From Cyanophora paradoxa (Eukaryota; Glaucocystophyceae; Cyanophorales; Cyanophoraceae), in the NCBI GenBank assembly GCA_004431415.1, contig QPMI01000408.1, positions 186,001 through 250,000 of the forward strand: a stretch of DNA of 64,000 nt, written 5' to 3'. The notes beneath the pieces are model-generated. The model ran no database searches. It saw only the letters and a list, made by a program, of their open reading frames with translations, and was not told the DNA's origin. This document shows, piece by piece, positions 27,760 through 38,353 of this stretch. Numbering within the stretch: position 1 is the first letter of the stretch; every line of letters starts with the position of its first letter. The position numbers and the translations under genes were made by a program.

Positions 27760-30700
27760 CTAGGAGGCGCCGAGCTCGACGAGGATGTGGCGCCCGCGGA
27801 CGGCCGTCTCCGCCCTGTGCAGCGCCTCGCCCTCCCGCACTGCCGAGGCTCTCAGCATCTGAGCTCTACACTCTTAAAGCGGGGCGGGCGGGGGCGCGCC
27901 CTCGAAGGTGACGTCGTTGTCGCGGAGGTCGAGGATGCGGAGGGTGGCGTTCTCGAGGAGGGCCTCCACCAGGGCCCGCACGCCCCCGTCGCCCAGCCCG
28001 CACTTCGCCAGCCGCACGTCCTCCAGCACCGCGTTGCGCCGCAGGGCGAGGGCCAGCGCCTCGGCCCCGGCGTCCTCCACCGCGTTCACGCTCAGGCCCA
28101 GCTGCGCGGCGGCGGCCGCGGCGGCGTCAGAGTTGGCTAGATGCAGGGACGGGGCGGGGGGAGGGGCGCACCCGCTGCAGGCCGGTGTTCGTGTGGAGCG
28201 CCTCGGCGACGGCGATCGCGCCTGCGCCGCGTGCGGTGAGCGGCCGCGCCTCAAGGGGAATGAGCTCGGGAGGGGGGGGGGGGGGAGGGGGAGGGAGGGG
28301 GGGGGGAAGCGGGGTGGGAGGGGGATTTGGGGGTAGGATAGGGAGGGGGACGCGAGAAAAGAGCCGGGGAGGGGAGGGGAAGGAGAAGGAAGGAGAAGAA
28401 GGGGGGAGGGGGCGGTCGGGGGGGGGGGGGGGCGGAAGGGAGGTAGGGTAGGCAACAGGGGCGGGGCGGACCGTCGGGGCCGATCTGGTTCTCGGAGAGG
28501 TCGAGGAGGCGGAGGACGGCGTTGCGGCGGAGGGCGGCGGCGAGCTCCGCCGCCCCCCGGCTCCCGATGGCGTTGCCCTTCAGCCGCACGCTCCGCAGGC
28601 ACTCGCTCGCCTCCACCGCCTGCGCCATCCGCGAGGCACCTGCCCCGCCCCGCCCGCTCAGGATGGCCTCGGCCGCGGAGACGGGGCGGGCACCAGCGTC
28701 GGCGATGTCGTTGTAGGAGAGGTCGACCTTCTCGAGCAGGTTGTGCGCCGCCAGCGCCTCGCCGAGCTCCACGGCCCCCGCGTCGTCGATCCGGTTGTGC
28801 GCCAGCCCCAGCTCCTGCTCGGTTCGGTTCGGTTCGGTCCGGTCCGGTTCGGTTTAGGGGCAGTCTGAGGGGGGCAGTCGCGCACCCGGAGGCCGGCGAT
28901 GCGGGTGCTGAGGGCCTCGGCGATCATCGTCGCGCCGCGCGAGTCGATGTGGTTCCGGTCCAGCACGAGCACGGTGAGGTGGGAGGGCTGGAGGAGGCAG
29001 CGGTTGACGACGCGCTCCACGCCGCGGCGGCCGAGGCCGTTGGAGGCGAGGTTGAGGACGCGCAGGAACTTGTTCGTCCCCGCCATGTCGAAGAGCCGCT
29101 CCAGGTCGTCGTCGTCCAGCTCCTGCAGCCGCTTCATCTGCAGCTTGTAGACCTCCTCCTTCAGCAGGATGTCCTGGTACGGCAGGAACCCGCCCCCCTT
29201 CAGCAGGCCACCCATGTACTCGAAGAGGCTGCGCACGCGGCCCGCGCGTCGGTCAGGAGGAGAGCGGAGGACACCGGAAAGAGAGGAGAGGGGCGCGCGC
29301 ACGAGATGCCGCGCTGCTTGGACTCGAGGATGGCGAGGACGAAGCACTTGATGAAGACGATCTGCGCAGGAGGGATCGGAGGAAGGCATGATCAGAATGC
29401 GAGTGGAAGAGATCAGAAGGGTGCGGCTGGCGCGGCCTCTATGGCGGGGCCGCGAGCGAGCGGGCGGGGCGCACTGTGGAGACGCAGAGGGAGGTGATGA
29501 CGAGGTAGAGGGAGATGCCCGTCTTCTGGTGCCGCTCCTCCACCGTCACGTACACCTGCGAGCGAAGTCAGCTCCCCGCTCCCCGGGGGCGGGCGAGGGG
29601 GAGCGCGCGCGCCTGGAAGATGTTCTGGGGCAGGGTCTCGAGGGAGGTCTCGGTGAAGAGGCGGAGGCGGAGGTAGTAGCGGGCGATGCGCCCAAGGCCC
29701 GAGCTGTCGACGGGCTCCGAGAAGAGGTACCGCACCGAGATCCACACGTCGTACATGAGGCACCAGACGGGGGAGAGGACCCAGTAGCCCAGCATCCAGC
29801 GCCGCGTCTCCCAGCCCCGCCGCTCGCACTCGCGCCGGAAGGCCCGCGACAGGAAGAAGAGCAGGAAGAGGTACGGGAAGGCGACGAGGCCCGACCAGAC
29901 GGCGAGCCTGCGGGCGACGCGCCGTCAGCGGCGAGGGAGGCGCCGGCCGTGGCAAGCAGGCGGCCGGGTTCAAACGCGCCACTTGTGCTGCTCCTCTGCG
30001 ATCAGGGGCGGGATCAGCCGGGGCCGAAGGAATCAGAGCGCAGCCCCGAGAGAGACTGGGGCGGCCGGACCCTTCCAGAAGTTGAAGCAAATGGCGATGT
30101 CCATGATCATGTCCTGCGGGGCGGCAGGGCTCGGCGGCTGCCGTTGGAGGCGGGCGGCGGGCGGCGGGCGGCGGACGGCGAGGAAGAGGCCGCGGTCGAA
30201 GCAGGCGAGGATGCGGACGACGACCTCCCAGGCCCCCGGGTGCCGGTCGAAGAACTGCCCGCGGGCGGCCGCATCGGCGCGGGTGGAAGGGGCGGGACGG
30301 CGGCGGGGCGCACGGCGTTGATGGGGTCGATAATGCAGTACTGTATCAGGTTCCCTATGAGGATCACTGCGGGGTGGGGCGGAGGCCGGGGCCGGGGCGT
30401 GAGATGCGCGCGGGGGCAGTCGGCGGCGGACGAGACGGCGGACCCAGAACGCTCAGCTTCCGCAGGAAAGAGCGCTGGACGCGAGAGGTGGAGGTGGACG
30501 CCACGCGGACCAGCGAGTGCGCGGCTGCGGGGCGGGCGACGTGGCGCGAGTCAAGGGGAGCGAGCCGCAGACGATGCGCAGGCGGGTGGGCACCGTGCGT
30601 GAGGGGGTTCTGCAGAGTGGGCGGGGCGCTTCTCTCCGGCGCCTCGTCGGAGCGCGGGTGGCCCGGCGTCAGCAGGGGCTGGCCCCTCGTGATGACTTCT

Positions 30701-31200
30701 TGATCGCTGAGGCTCGTGGTGGAAAAGTCGCGCGGGAGCGCGCCCTTGGCGGGCGGAATCCTCGGAAGCGACGCCAGCGACGGGGGCTTGAGCAGCTGGC
30801 GCGGCGCCTCGGCGTCCGGCGGAGGATGGGCGCGCTGACCGCTGGCATGCGTGAAGGACCGCTGCAGGGGCTCCAGCGCGCGCCCGCGACCTCCAGGAGC
30901 ATCCCCGCATACAGCAGGCCTGTCGCTCGCCGCTCGCTGCAGCTTGAGGTCGTCGTCGTCGCTGGAGGATTCGTATGCGACCTGGGCGCTGGCCGGCGCT
31001 TGGGGCTGCTGCTGCGTACTGGTGGCTGCGTTTGGCGAGTCCATAGCGCGATGAGAAGCGCCTGCGCCCTCACCGCCGACTGCGCCACGGCCAGTGCTCT
31101 CTGCCGAGGCTGCCCGGTCGAGCGTCGGCGGCGAAAGCGGTTTCGCGCCGCCGGGGCTTGAGCGATCTGCAGTTGTCTGCATCTCGCTCGCGGTCGACAT
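27760..31200 (-). CDS. Multipass membrane protein with C-terminal leucine-rich repeats
   Basis: An intron-rich minus-strand gene starting at 31200. A long Ser/Pro/Ala-rich cytoplasmic-type N terminus (first exon to about 30450) is followed by hydrophobic exons: VLIGNLIQYCIIDPINA, MDIAICFNFWKG, LVAFPYLFLLFFLSRAFRR, WVLSPVWCLMYDVWISVRYL, a segment ending LFTETSLETLPQNIFQ, ISLYLVITSLCVSTV and IVFIKCFVLAILESKQRG, i.e. five to seven membrane spans. The E-T-L-P-Q element is reminiscent of XK-related proteins, weakly. Then come at least six ribonuclease-inhibitor-type LRRs (pattern LRVLNLASNGLGRRGVERVV). One internal intron (about 28800-28880) contains GGTTC/GGTCC pentamers and another a long poly-G tract (28260-28440). 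The final exon (about 27760-27835, ending RGRHILVELGAS) would need a GC donor. The function may be signalling or adhesion; I do not know it. Confidence 0.62.
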
Positions 31201-31424
31201 GCTCGCCGGCTAGCTTTCAAGCATAGCGAGTGCCCAACTGTCAAACTTTCGAAAGCCCGAGCTCGCGCTGGAGGGCTAAAGTCTCTAGCACCTCACCGCT
31301 GGGAGGATGGGAATCTGCTGTGCCTTGCCGGGGAGCTCTGCTGCTCAGCTGCAGTTGAGCAGCAGCTCAGCTAGTCTTGGGGGTACGAGCTGCCCTGCAT
31401 CTTTTTTTACTAAACAGAGCCAGC

Positions 31425-34275
31425 ATGGCTCGTTCTTCTCTTGCGGTCCTCGCGACCGTCCTGCTGATTGCTTCCGTTGCCAATGGAGGTAAGACGACGC
31501 CCAGCCTGGGCTCCAGCCGGCGCGCACGTGGAAAGCGATATCGCCCGATGATGCCATTAGCCGCCCGTCAAGTCCGCCCATGGCCATCTAGTCTTGCCAA
31601 GTTGCTCCTTTAGGTGGTCTAGTCCAACCCGCGCAGCGGCCGAGCCTGGACGGCTCGTCCGCCTCTTGAATATTCATAATGATCCGCTGCCCATCTAGTC
31701 CGCCCGTTGCTAGAAAGAAGGACTTGCCCGCTTTCTAGTCGCCCGCTTCGGCAGGGACCCACCGCCAGCTGCGCATGCCGGCTCGCTTGATCACGAGCTC
31801 GAGGACGCCCGCGGCCGGCTCTTGAATTTTCATCGACCGCGGTCGGCCGAGTCATCGGATGGCTCTAGAACGTTTATATATGCTTGCGAGTTGTTGCCCA
31901 GGCTGTCCTCTTCGAGAAGCTTGCGAGTGCACCGTTAACGTTGCGCCCCCTATAGCTAGCGATTGAAATTGAACCTGGGGCCCAGGCTGGGGGTGATGCC
32001 AGCGCTTAACCTCTTGATGCTGATCCTTCGCCCACAGCCCAGATGTTCGCCCTCCTGAACTCTGCGACCAACTTCCACGGCATCGCCATCTTCTCCCCGG
32101 GCACCTCCGTCACCGGCCTGGTCGTCGGCAACGCGCCCATCAACACGAATGCGTCCATGAGCGTGCGCTCTGCGCTCGGAGCGCGCTCTCGCCCACGTTC
32201 CAGCTGCCTTGACGCGAGCGCAGTGGACCAACGCCAACGCGCCTGCGGCAGCGGCCTTCTTCCCGGCCACCGCCACTGGCGCTCAGGGCTACGCCGCGGC
32301 GTTCACCCTGCCCGCGGCCGCCACCGCCGCCGCCGGCGCGAAGATCTCCGTCACCTTCAAGAACGCCGCCGGCGCCAGCGTGGCCACCACCGGCACCATC
32401 GTCGATGCGGCCCAGTTCGGCTCGGACTCGAAGCTGTACTACGCTCTTGCCAACTGCGCCGAGGCGAAGACCATCGACACCGCCGCGGCCGGCCTCGCAA
32501 TCTTCCACGTCAACTCGACCACTAATACCGGTCCGCCCCGCCGCCCCGAGACCGGTGCGCCCAGCTGCAGTGGCGCTGACGGGCGTGTGCAGTGCTCGGC
32601 TATGCGCACGTGACCTCGTCGGGCAACGCCTACCGCTCGAGCCACATTCACACCGGTGCCCGTAACGCGAACGGCGGCCCCATCGTGACCCTTGCCGCCC
32701 CGAGCACCGCCGTCTTGGCCAGCTACGTCTCGATGACCTCGGGCAACCTGTGAGCGAAGCGCGCGCGCAGGGCCGGCCCCGCGGCCCTCGTGATTGACGG
32801 CCCCGCAGCATCAACGCCACCAAGACCTCCGACGGCGCCGAGTACAACGCATACTACAACTACCACACCGACCCGCTGTACCCCGGCGGCGAGCTCCGCG
32901 GCCAGCTCCTCATCTCCGACCCGACCACCGGCTACACCGGCGCCCTCGAGACGCTGACCCCGGAGTGCGCGAAGACCGCCTCCTCCCTGGCCCAGACCCG
33001 CGTGCGTCCGCCCTCGGCCCGCCCCGCCCTCGAGGCGCCCCCTCTGACTTCGGGGACTGCAGCTCGCGGTGAACCTCGAGACCGACTTGGCCAACTGCAA
33101 CAGCAAGGCCGAGTCCATCCGCGTGCGCCCCCCCCCCCCCCCCCCCCCCCTCCCCCCTCTCTTTCCGTCCTCTTCCCCCCTGCCCCTCACGCCGCCGGCA
33201 GACTTTCGCGGCCGGCAAGTCGGGCGTGACCGTGACCATCCCCAACACCCCCGCGTGCAAGGGCGCCTCGGCCACCAAGCGCAACCGCCAGCTCAAGGCA
33301 GCCACCTCGTCGCTCGAGCTCCTCTTCACCTCGTCGGGCACCGCCTCGTCGATCCAGGGCGCCCAGAAGTTCGCGACCGACGCCCTCAGCACCGGCACGG
33401 TCGCCGGCGTCAACCTGGCCACCATCGTCGCTCTGGTCGTCCCCGGCGGCCGCACCTTCACCGTCACGACCACCGACGGCAAGAGCATCACCTTCGCCAG
33501 TGCGTGCCGCAGTGCGCGCGGAGCCCCTTCCGCAGCGAGCCGACCAGGCGCCCCGCGACCGCAGACGGCACTGTCGCGGCCCAGCCCGGCGTCGGAGCCG
33601 GCACGACCGCCACCGGTCTGACCGTCCGCGTGAACGCGGCCACCGCCGCGGCTGCCCGCACCTCGGCCCTCGGCTACGCCAAGCAGGCCGTCTGCAAGAG
33701 CTTCGCCGAGCAGATCGCCAACACGACCACCAACGCGACCTCCATCGTGCGCCCTTCCCCGCCGCCCGCGCCGCCGCGCGCCGCGCGCCTCTGACCGCGC
33801 CCGCAGTGCGAGGCCAAGATCGAGGCCGATACCGGCAAGACTGGCTCGACCCTGTTCGCCGGCACCGCCAGCCGCCGCAGCATGCTCCAGGTCCGCGCAC
33901 GCCACAGCCCGCGCTGGCATCCACGCGCTGACGAGGCTTCGTCAGACCTCCAACTTCGGCGTGCCCTTCACGGCCGCCGGCGTGTCCGGCGCCTCCGCCG
34001 ACTCGATCCTCCAGGCCGTCATCGCGTACGCCACCTCGTCCGAGGGCCTCACCGCCGCCAGGGCCGCCGGCATCACCTCCTTCACCTACGGCGGCCAGAC
34101 CGTCACCGTCCAGTCCGTCGGCCCCAGCTTCCCCGCCGGCACCCCCAGCAGCACTACCGGCACCGGCGGCAGCTCTTACATGCCCGTCCCCGCTATCAAC
34201 GCCGCGGCCGGCCTCGCCGCCAGCCCCGTCGTCCTCCTCGCCGCCCTCGTCGCGGCCCTCTTCCTCCTCGTCTAA
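31425..34275 (+). CDS. Secreted CHRD-domain protein with C-terminal membrane/GPI signal
   Basis: The first exon (31425-31488) is a signal peptide, MARSSLAVLATVLLIASVANG; a 549-base intron leads to the exon at 32038 (QMFALLNSATNFHGIAIFSP). Later exons give the CHRD domain: an early part to about 32525, then SHIHTGARNANGGPIV (about 32640) and YNYHTDPLYPGGELRGQLL (about 32855), both hallmarks of that chordin-type beta-sandwich repeat. Further exons form a Thr/Ala-rich region with N-glycosylation-like NTTTNAT. The last exon ends in a hydrophobic stretch AASPVVLLAALVAALFLLV, directly at the stop, typical of a GPI-attachment signal. Introns have GTGCG starts and CTGAC plus GCAG ends; one contains an 18-C run (33130). 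The protein should sit at the cell surface or in a cell covering. CHRD proteins are poorly characterised outside BMP antagonists. Confidence 0.75.
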
Positions 34276-34375
34276 GCGACGGAAGCGCCCCTACGTATAC
34301 ACTAATCTATTTTATTTCGCTCGTTTCGTTTTAATTGGCAGTTACATTGAAATTTAATAAAGTTCTGCTATGAAT

Positions 34376-34968
34376 TGGCGTGAAGCGGACCCACATCGGC
34401 CTCCCTATTTCCCCAACGCCTGGTGGGCTCGCGACCGCCAACGACCACCGACCAACGACCACCAACGCGACCACCAACGCGACCGCCACCGTGCGCCCTT
34501 CCCGCGGCCCGGCCCTCGCCGCACGCCCCAATCTGAGCGGCCCGGCGCGTGTGCGCAGTGCCTTTCTAAGCTCGACTCGGGCTCGACCCTCGTCGCCGGG
34601 ACGGCCACCGTCCGCCGCAGCCTGCTCCAGGTCCGCGCACGCCGCACTTTCGCGCTGCACTCCGCTCGCTAACGAGCGTCCGTCAGACCGCCACCTACAA
34701 AGTGCCCTTCACCGCGACTGGTGTGTCCGGCGCCCCCGCGGACTCGATCCTCCAGGCCGTCATCGCGTACGCCAGCTCGTCCGAGGGCCTCGCCGCCGCC
34801 AGGGCCGCCGGCATCACCTCCTTCACCTACGGCAGCCAGACCGTCACCGTCCAGTCCGTCGGCGGCGGCGGCGGCAACATTAACATCCCGGGCGCCGCGG
34901 CCGGCCTCGCCGCCAGCCCCGTCGCCCTCCTCGCCGCCCTCGTCGCGGCCCTCTTCCTCCTCTTCTAA
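34376..34968 (+). pseudogene. Tandem duplicate of the 3' end of the CHRD gene
   Basis: Matches the last three exons and two introns of the preceding gene: TTNATTNAT then a GTGCGCCCTTCC intron, SKLDSGSTLVAGTATVRRSL, another intron, and a final exon from about 34690 encoding KVPFTATGVSGAPADSILQA to the hydrophobic tail ending ALVAALFLLF and a stop at 34968. The 3' flank (CAACGGAAGCGCCCCTACACTAATTTATTTCG) is duplicated too. It lacks a signal peptide and the CHRD domain, so it is probably not a functional gene, unless it serves as an alternative 3' end of the parent transcript. Confidence 0.7.
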
Positions 34969-35613
34969 GCAACGGAAGCGCCCCTACACTAATTTATTTC
35001 GCTCTTTTCGACTTATTGGCAGTTATTTAAATAAAGTACTGCTATCTCTAACGCTGCCGAGATCCGCCGCCCGCGTGCTCCGCCGAGATCGTACAGCATG
35101 GGAGGCATGACGTCGACTACCGAGCGCGAGACGTCGACTAGTTGCACTGCGGCAAAAATGTTGTGCATATGCATGCGCTAGCGAACGTTAACTCGAACCC
35201 GAAGGCCTCGCGTAACCTTCAAAAGGCAATCATAACTCGCGATCGGTCTTTATAATTAACTTCGTAAACTTGAAAAGGCTTCGATGCGCCGCGCATATGC
35301 ATCATGCATATGGCATGCCATGATGAATGTACATATGCATGCATATATATGCGAGCTCAAACTCCTCGGGGATCTCGCGTCCGGCGCGGCCGGCCTCTCG
35401 CAAGCGGTAATCACCGAGTCGAACGAGCTACCTTTGCTTCGAGCGCTAGCGGCAGGCTGTTGGCTGGAAGGCGCGTTCGAGACGGGCGCGGGGGTACGGG
35501 CACTTCGAGCAAGGTCCGCGCTGTCCGAGCCTTTCTCGAGGGGGAAACTAAGGAGGGTGGGCGTTCGCACGTTCACTAGAATTAGCTGAAAACCTCCTCG
35601 CTCGACAGGCACG
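34969..35613. other. Intergenic region with ATGCAT palindromes
   Basis: A+T-richer spacer before the SmG gene. Between 35285 and 35350 alternating GCATATGCAT / CATATGCATGC palindromes overlap. No gene is recognised; one frame at 35284-35589 has no family resemblance. Confidence 0.5.
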
Positions 35614-35966
35614 ATGGCGTCCAAGAATGCTGGACCCGACCTCAGGAAGTACATGGACAAGAAGCTCGCTAGTGCGTCCGAGATCGCATCGGTCTTGTCG
35701 TCCGCCCTGACGCTTTTCGAACTCCCGCGGCAGTCCGCATCAATGGCAACCGGAAAGTGACTGGCTTCCTTCGCGGCTTCGATCAGTTCATGAACATCGT
35801 GCTCGACAACACGCAGGAGGAGATCTCGGCGAACGAGCGCAACAACATTGGCATGGTGGTTCGTCCTCCGCGCATCGCGACCGCGCCCATCTCGTCTTAG
35901 CCCTCGCCCCCCCAGGTCATCCGCGGCAACAGCATCATCATGATGGACTGCTTAGAAAAGATATAG
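35614..35966 (+). CDS. SNRPG: Small nuclear ribonucleoprotein G (SmG)
   Basis: Exons 35614-35671, 35734-35858 and 35916-35966 encode 77 residues, the normal SmG length. The product reads DLRKYMDKKLAIRINGNRKV, then TGFLRGFDQFMNIVLD (Sm1 motif) and NNIGMVVIRGNSIIMMDCL (Sm2 motif with the I-R-G-N signature that contacts RNA). SmG is one of seven proteins of the heteroheptameric Sm ring on spliceosomal snRNAs and enters the nucleus with them. Intron 1 is 62 bases (GTGCG start, CCTGAC, GGCAG end); intron 2 is 57 bases with a GTTCG start. A complete small gene with no abnormality. Confidence 0.95.
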
Positions 35967-36480
35967 AAAAGGATGCGGCGGCGGTCCAGCCCCAGCCTCA
36001 GCGATTCCAGGCTGCAGCTATCGTTTCAGCTAGCCAGCTCCAGCCGCAGGCCTTGCTGTTGCCTTCCTGTCCCTCCCAGCTCTCTGGATCACCTAGCCGC
36101 TCGATCTCCTTCCGATCGCATTTGCCGCCGGCCCTTCTTCCCTCGCTCCCCATCGTTTCCTGTCCCTCTCAGCCTTGTGAATCTGGAAAGACGCGTGTTC
36201 ACGTTCTCGACCGCATTGGCCATGCTTCCTGGGAACTCGCCAGATCGCTCGCGCTGCGCTAAATGGTGCCTCGTACCTCGCCGCACACTCCCCCTCGCCT
36301 CGCCCAATTGCGGCGGCTCTAGATCTAGTGTCCCACCAGGGCACCGCACACTGGCATCAAAAGCGTAAGCATCGAGGTTGGTGGTGAATATAGAGACATG
36401 TACAGACACTTGCAGCGCAAGTGGGGAAGAGCATCGTGCCAAGGAACACGGAAGAAGATGCAGGGCGGGCGCCCGGCCTC
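35967..36480. other. Intergenic region, nothing recognised
   Basis: Between the SmG stop and the end of the next minus-strand gene. Pyrimidine-rich in part (36000-36200). Open frames lack family features. Confidence 0.45.
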
Positions 36481-38060
36481 TTAGAACGAGAAGAAGGAGA
36501 GGGAGTGTTGGAAGTGCATAGGCGGGACCGGGGCGGGCGCGCCGAACAGGCAGCGCGGCGGGGGCGACGGGGCGGAGAACGCGGGGGAGGAGCTGCGGGA
36601 CGAGCCGGCGGTGGGGGAGTCCGGGACGCCGCCGGACGAGAAGGAGGCCGTCGAGGGGAAGCTCGCCATCGCGCCCCGCCCGATGGAGGTGCTGGGCGAC
36701 GATGGGAGGGAGCTCACGCTCGGCGAGTCCCAGATCGCCGGCAGCATGAACGCCGGGCACGGGGACGCGATGAAGGGCGACGCCGGGGCCGATGGCGGGC
36801 TCTCAAAGAGCCGGTCCGAGCGGCCCGGGGCCCGGGACCAGGGCCGCTGCGGCGTCGACACGGGACCGCAGGCGGACTCCAGGCACCGATCGCCGAGCCA
36901 CAGATCGCCGAACTGCACGAAACCGTCAGCCTCCAAAAACCAGCAAAAGGAAGGAAAGGAGAGGAGAGCGCACCTTGATCGGGCCGCACTCCGGGACGAT
37001 CGGCACGAACGCGTCGCCGAACTGCAGCTGCTGGCAGACGACCGCGGGCTCAGCCTCCGGGGGCGCCAGCGAGACTGCTACTTCCTCGAACGCCACGGCC
37101 GCCTCGGGCTCCGCCGCATCGGACGCCTCCATCTCAGCCGCCACCGCTACCTCCTCCGACACCACCGCAGGCTGCTGCTGGTGCGTCGACGTAGAAGCCG
37201 GGACGGCCACCGGGCTCGACTTCAGCGCGGGCCAAGCCTCCCGCGGCTTCGTCGGAGCGGGCGGCTGAGCCGGAGGCGCGGACTGCAGCGCCTGCGACAA
37301 GCTCGGACGTGCGGGCTGCTGAGACACGGGCGAACGCTGCTGCTGACGCTCGTTCTCCTCCCGGGCCGCGCGTACGATCGAGGTCCAGGAGGGCGCGGGC
37401 GACGAGGAGGGCGCGGGACGCGCTGGCTCCTCCTTGACCTGCGTCCGACGCGTACATACATGAGCGATCGAAAAGCTGTCTGCAAGCGGGAATGCGAACC
37501 TTCGCTGGCGGCTGCTCGATCTTCGCGCCACCGACGAACGCGGCAAGGCTCAACTTCGCATTCTTCTGCTTGCTCTTGCTCTTCTTTGACGACATCAACT
37601 CCTCCTGCTCCGTTTCACGCTCACGCCTGATCCAGACACCCTCCTGCGTAGAACGCATTGAGCGGATCGAAAGCAGGAGTGTTCGCGCCACGGACCTCGG
37701 GGGCCTGGACAGCCGCTACGTGCTCGTCCTCGGCGACAGCGACATGATCCCGAGCTCGATCCTCCTTCCGTCGCTCAGGCGCCGCCCTGACATCCTCAAC
37801 CTGAGTCCGCAGCTCGGCCTTCTTCGCCTCACGCTCCAAGAACTTGGACTCCTGAACGCAGAAAGGATAAGAACATGAACGTAAGAGAAGATTGATCTCT
37901 ATCAAGCCTTGCTCAGCTGCGTGTGCTTGCGCTCGTGAGCCTGACCCTCTTAAGCGAACGCGGCGGCTACGCGGGAGGAGCACCTTGGCTATCGCCCTAC
38001 GCAGCTGAGGATCTGTACAAACACGTTCAAGCGTCAGGACGATCCCCGCGAAGCATGAGA
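36481..38060 (-). CDS. Uncharacterised low-complexity protein, several exons
   Basis: Minus-strand exons can be followed by their CAG and GT borders: LTLERVCTDPQLRRAIAK (about 38040-37980), an acidic-basic segment starting ESKFLEREAKKAELR (about 37860), SSKKSKSKQKNAKLSLAAFV (about 37590), a region with PSWTSIVRAAREENERQQQR (about 37400) rich in Gln, Pro and Ser, then GDAFVPIVPECGPIK, and a last exon FVQFGDLWLGDRCLESACG to a stop at 36481 ending MHFQHSLSFFSF. Lys-rich and disordered, perhaps RNA-binding or translation-related, but I do not recognise the family. The start codon and first exon are uncertain. Confidence 0.45.
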
Positions 38061-38353
38061 GCGGTCATGGTTTGAAAGTACCATAGCGCTTCCCAGCCGC
38101 CGGAGCGATAAACCGAGAGAGCTTGCCCGGGAGATGATCGGCAACGGCCTCGAGGGACATTTCTGGGCTGACTGGTCTCCTTGGTCTCTGTGGTCTCGCG
38201 CCAAAAAGAGCAAGCTCCGTGTGGGGGTACAGAGCGGAACGCAGCGAGCGATCAAAAGAGGCCAGCGCCGCGCAGGAGAAGCGGAGCTAGACGCAGGAGG
38301 TTCAAGAGAGAGCGCAAGAGCCGCCTGGCGTCGGCGGAGAGGCGGCGCCAGGA

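Noticed and set aside
28260-28440. Poly-G and poly-A/G tracts as functional elements
   Set aside because: They sit in an intron of the LRR gene, like the 18-C run at 33130 in the CHRD gene, and look like ordinary low-complexity intron sequence.
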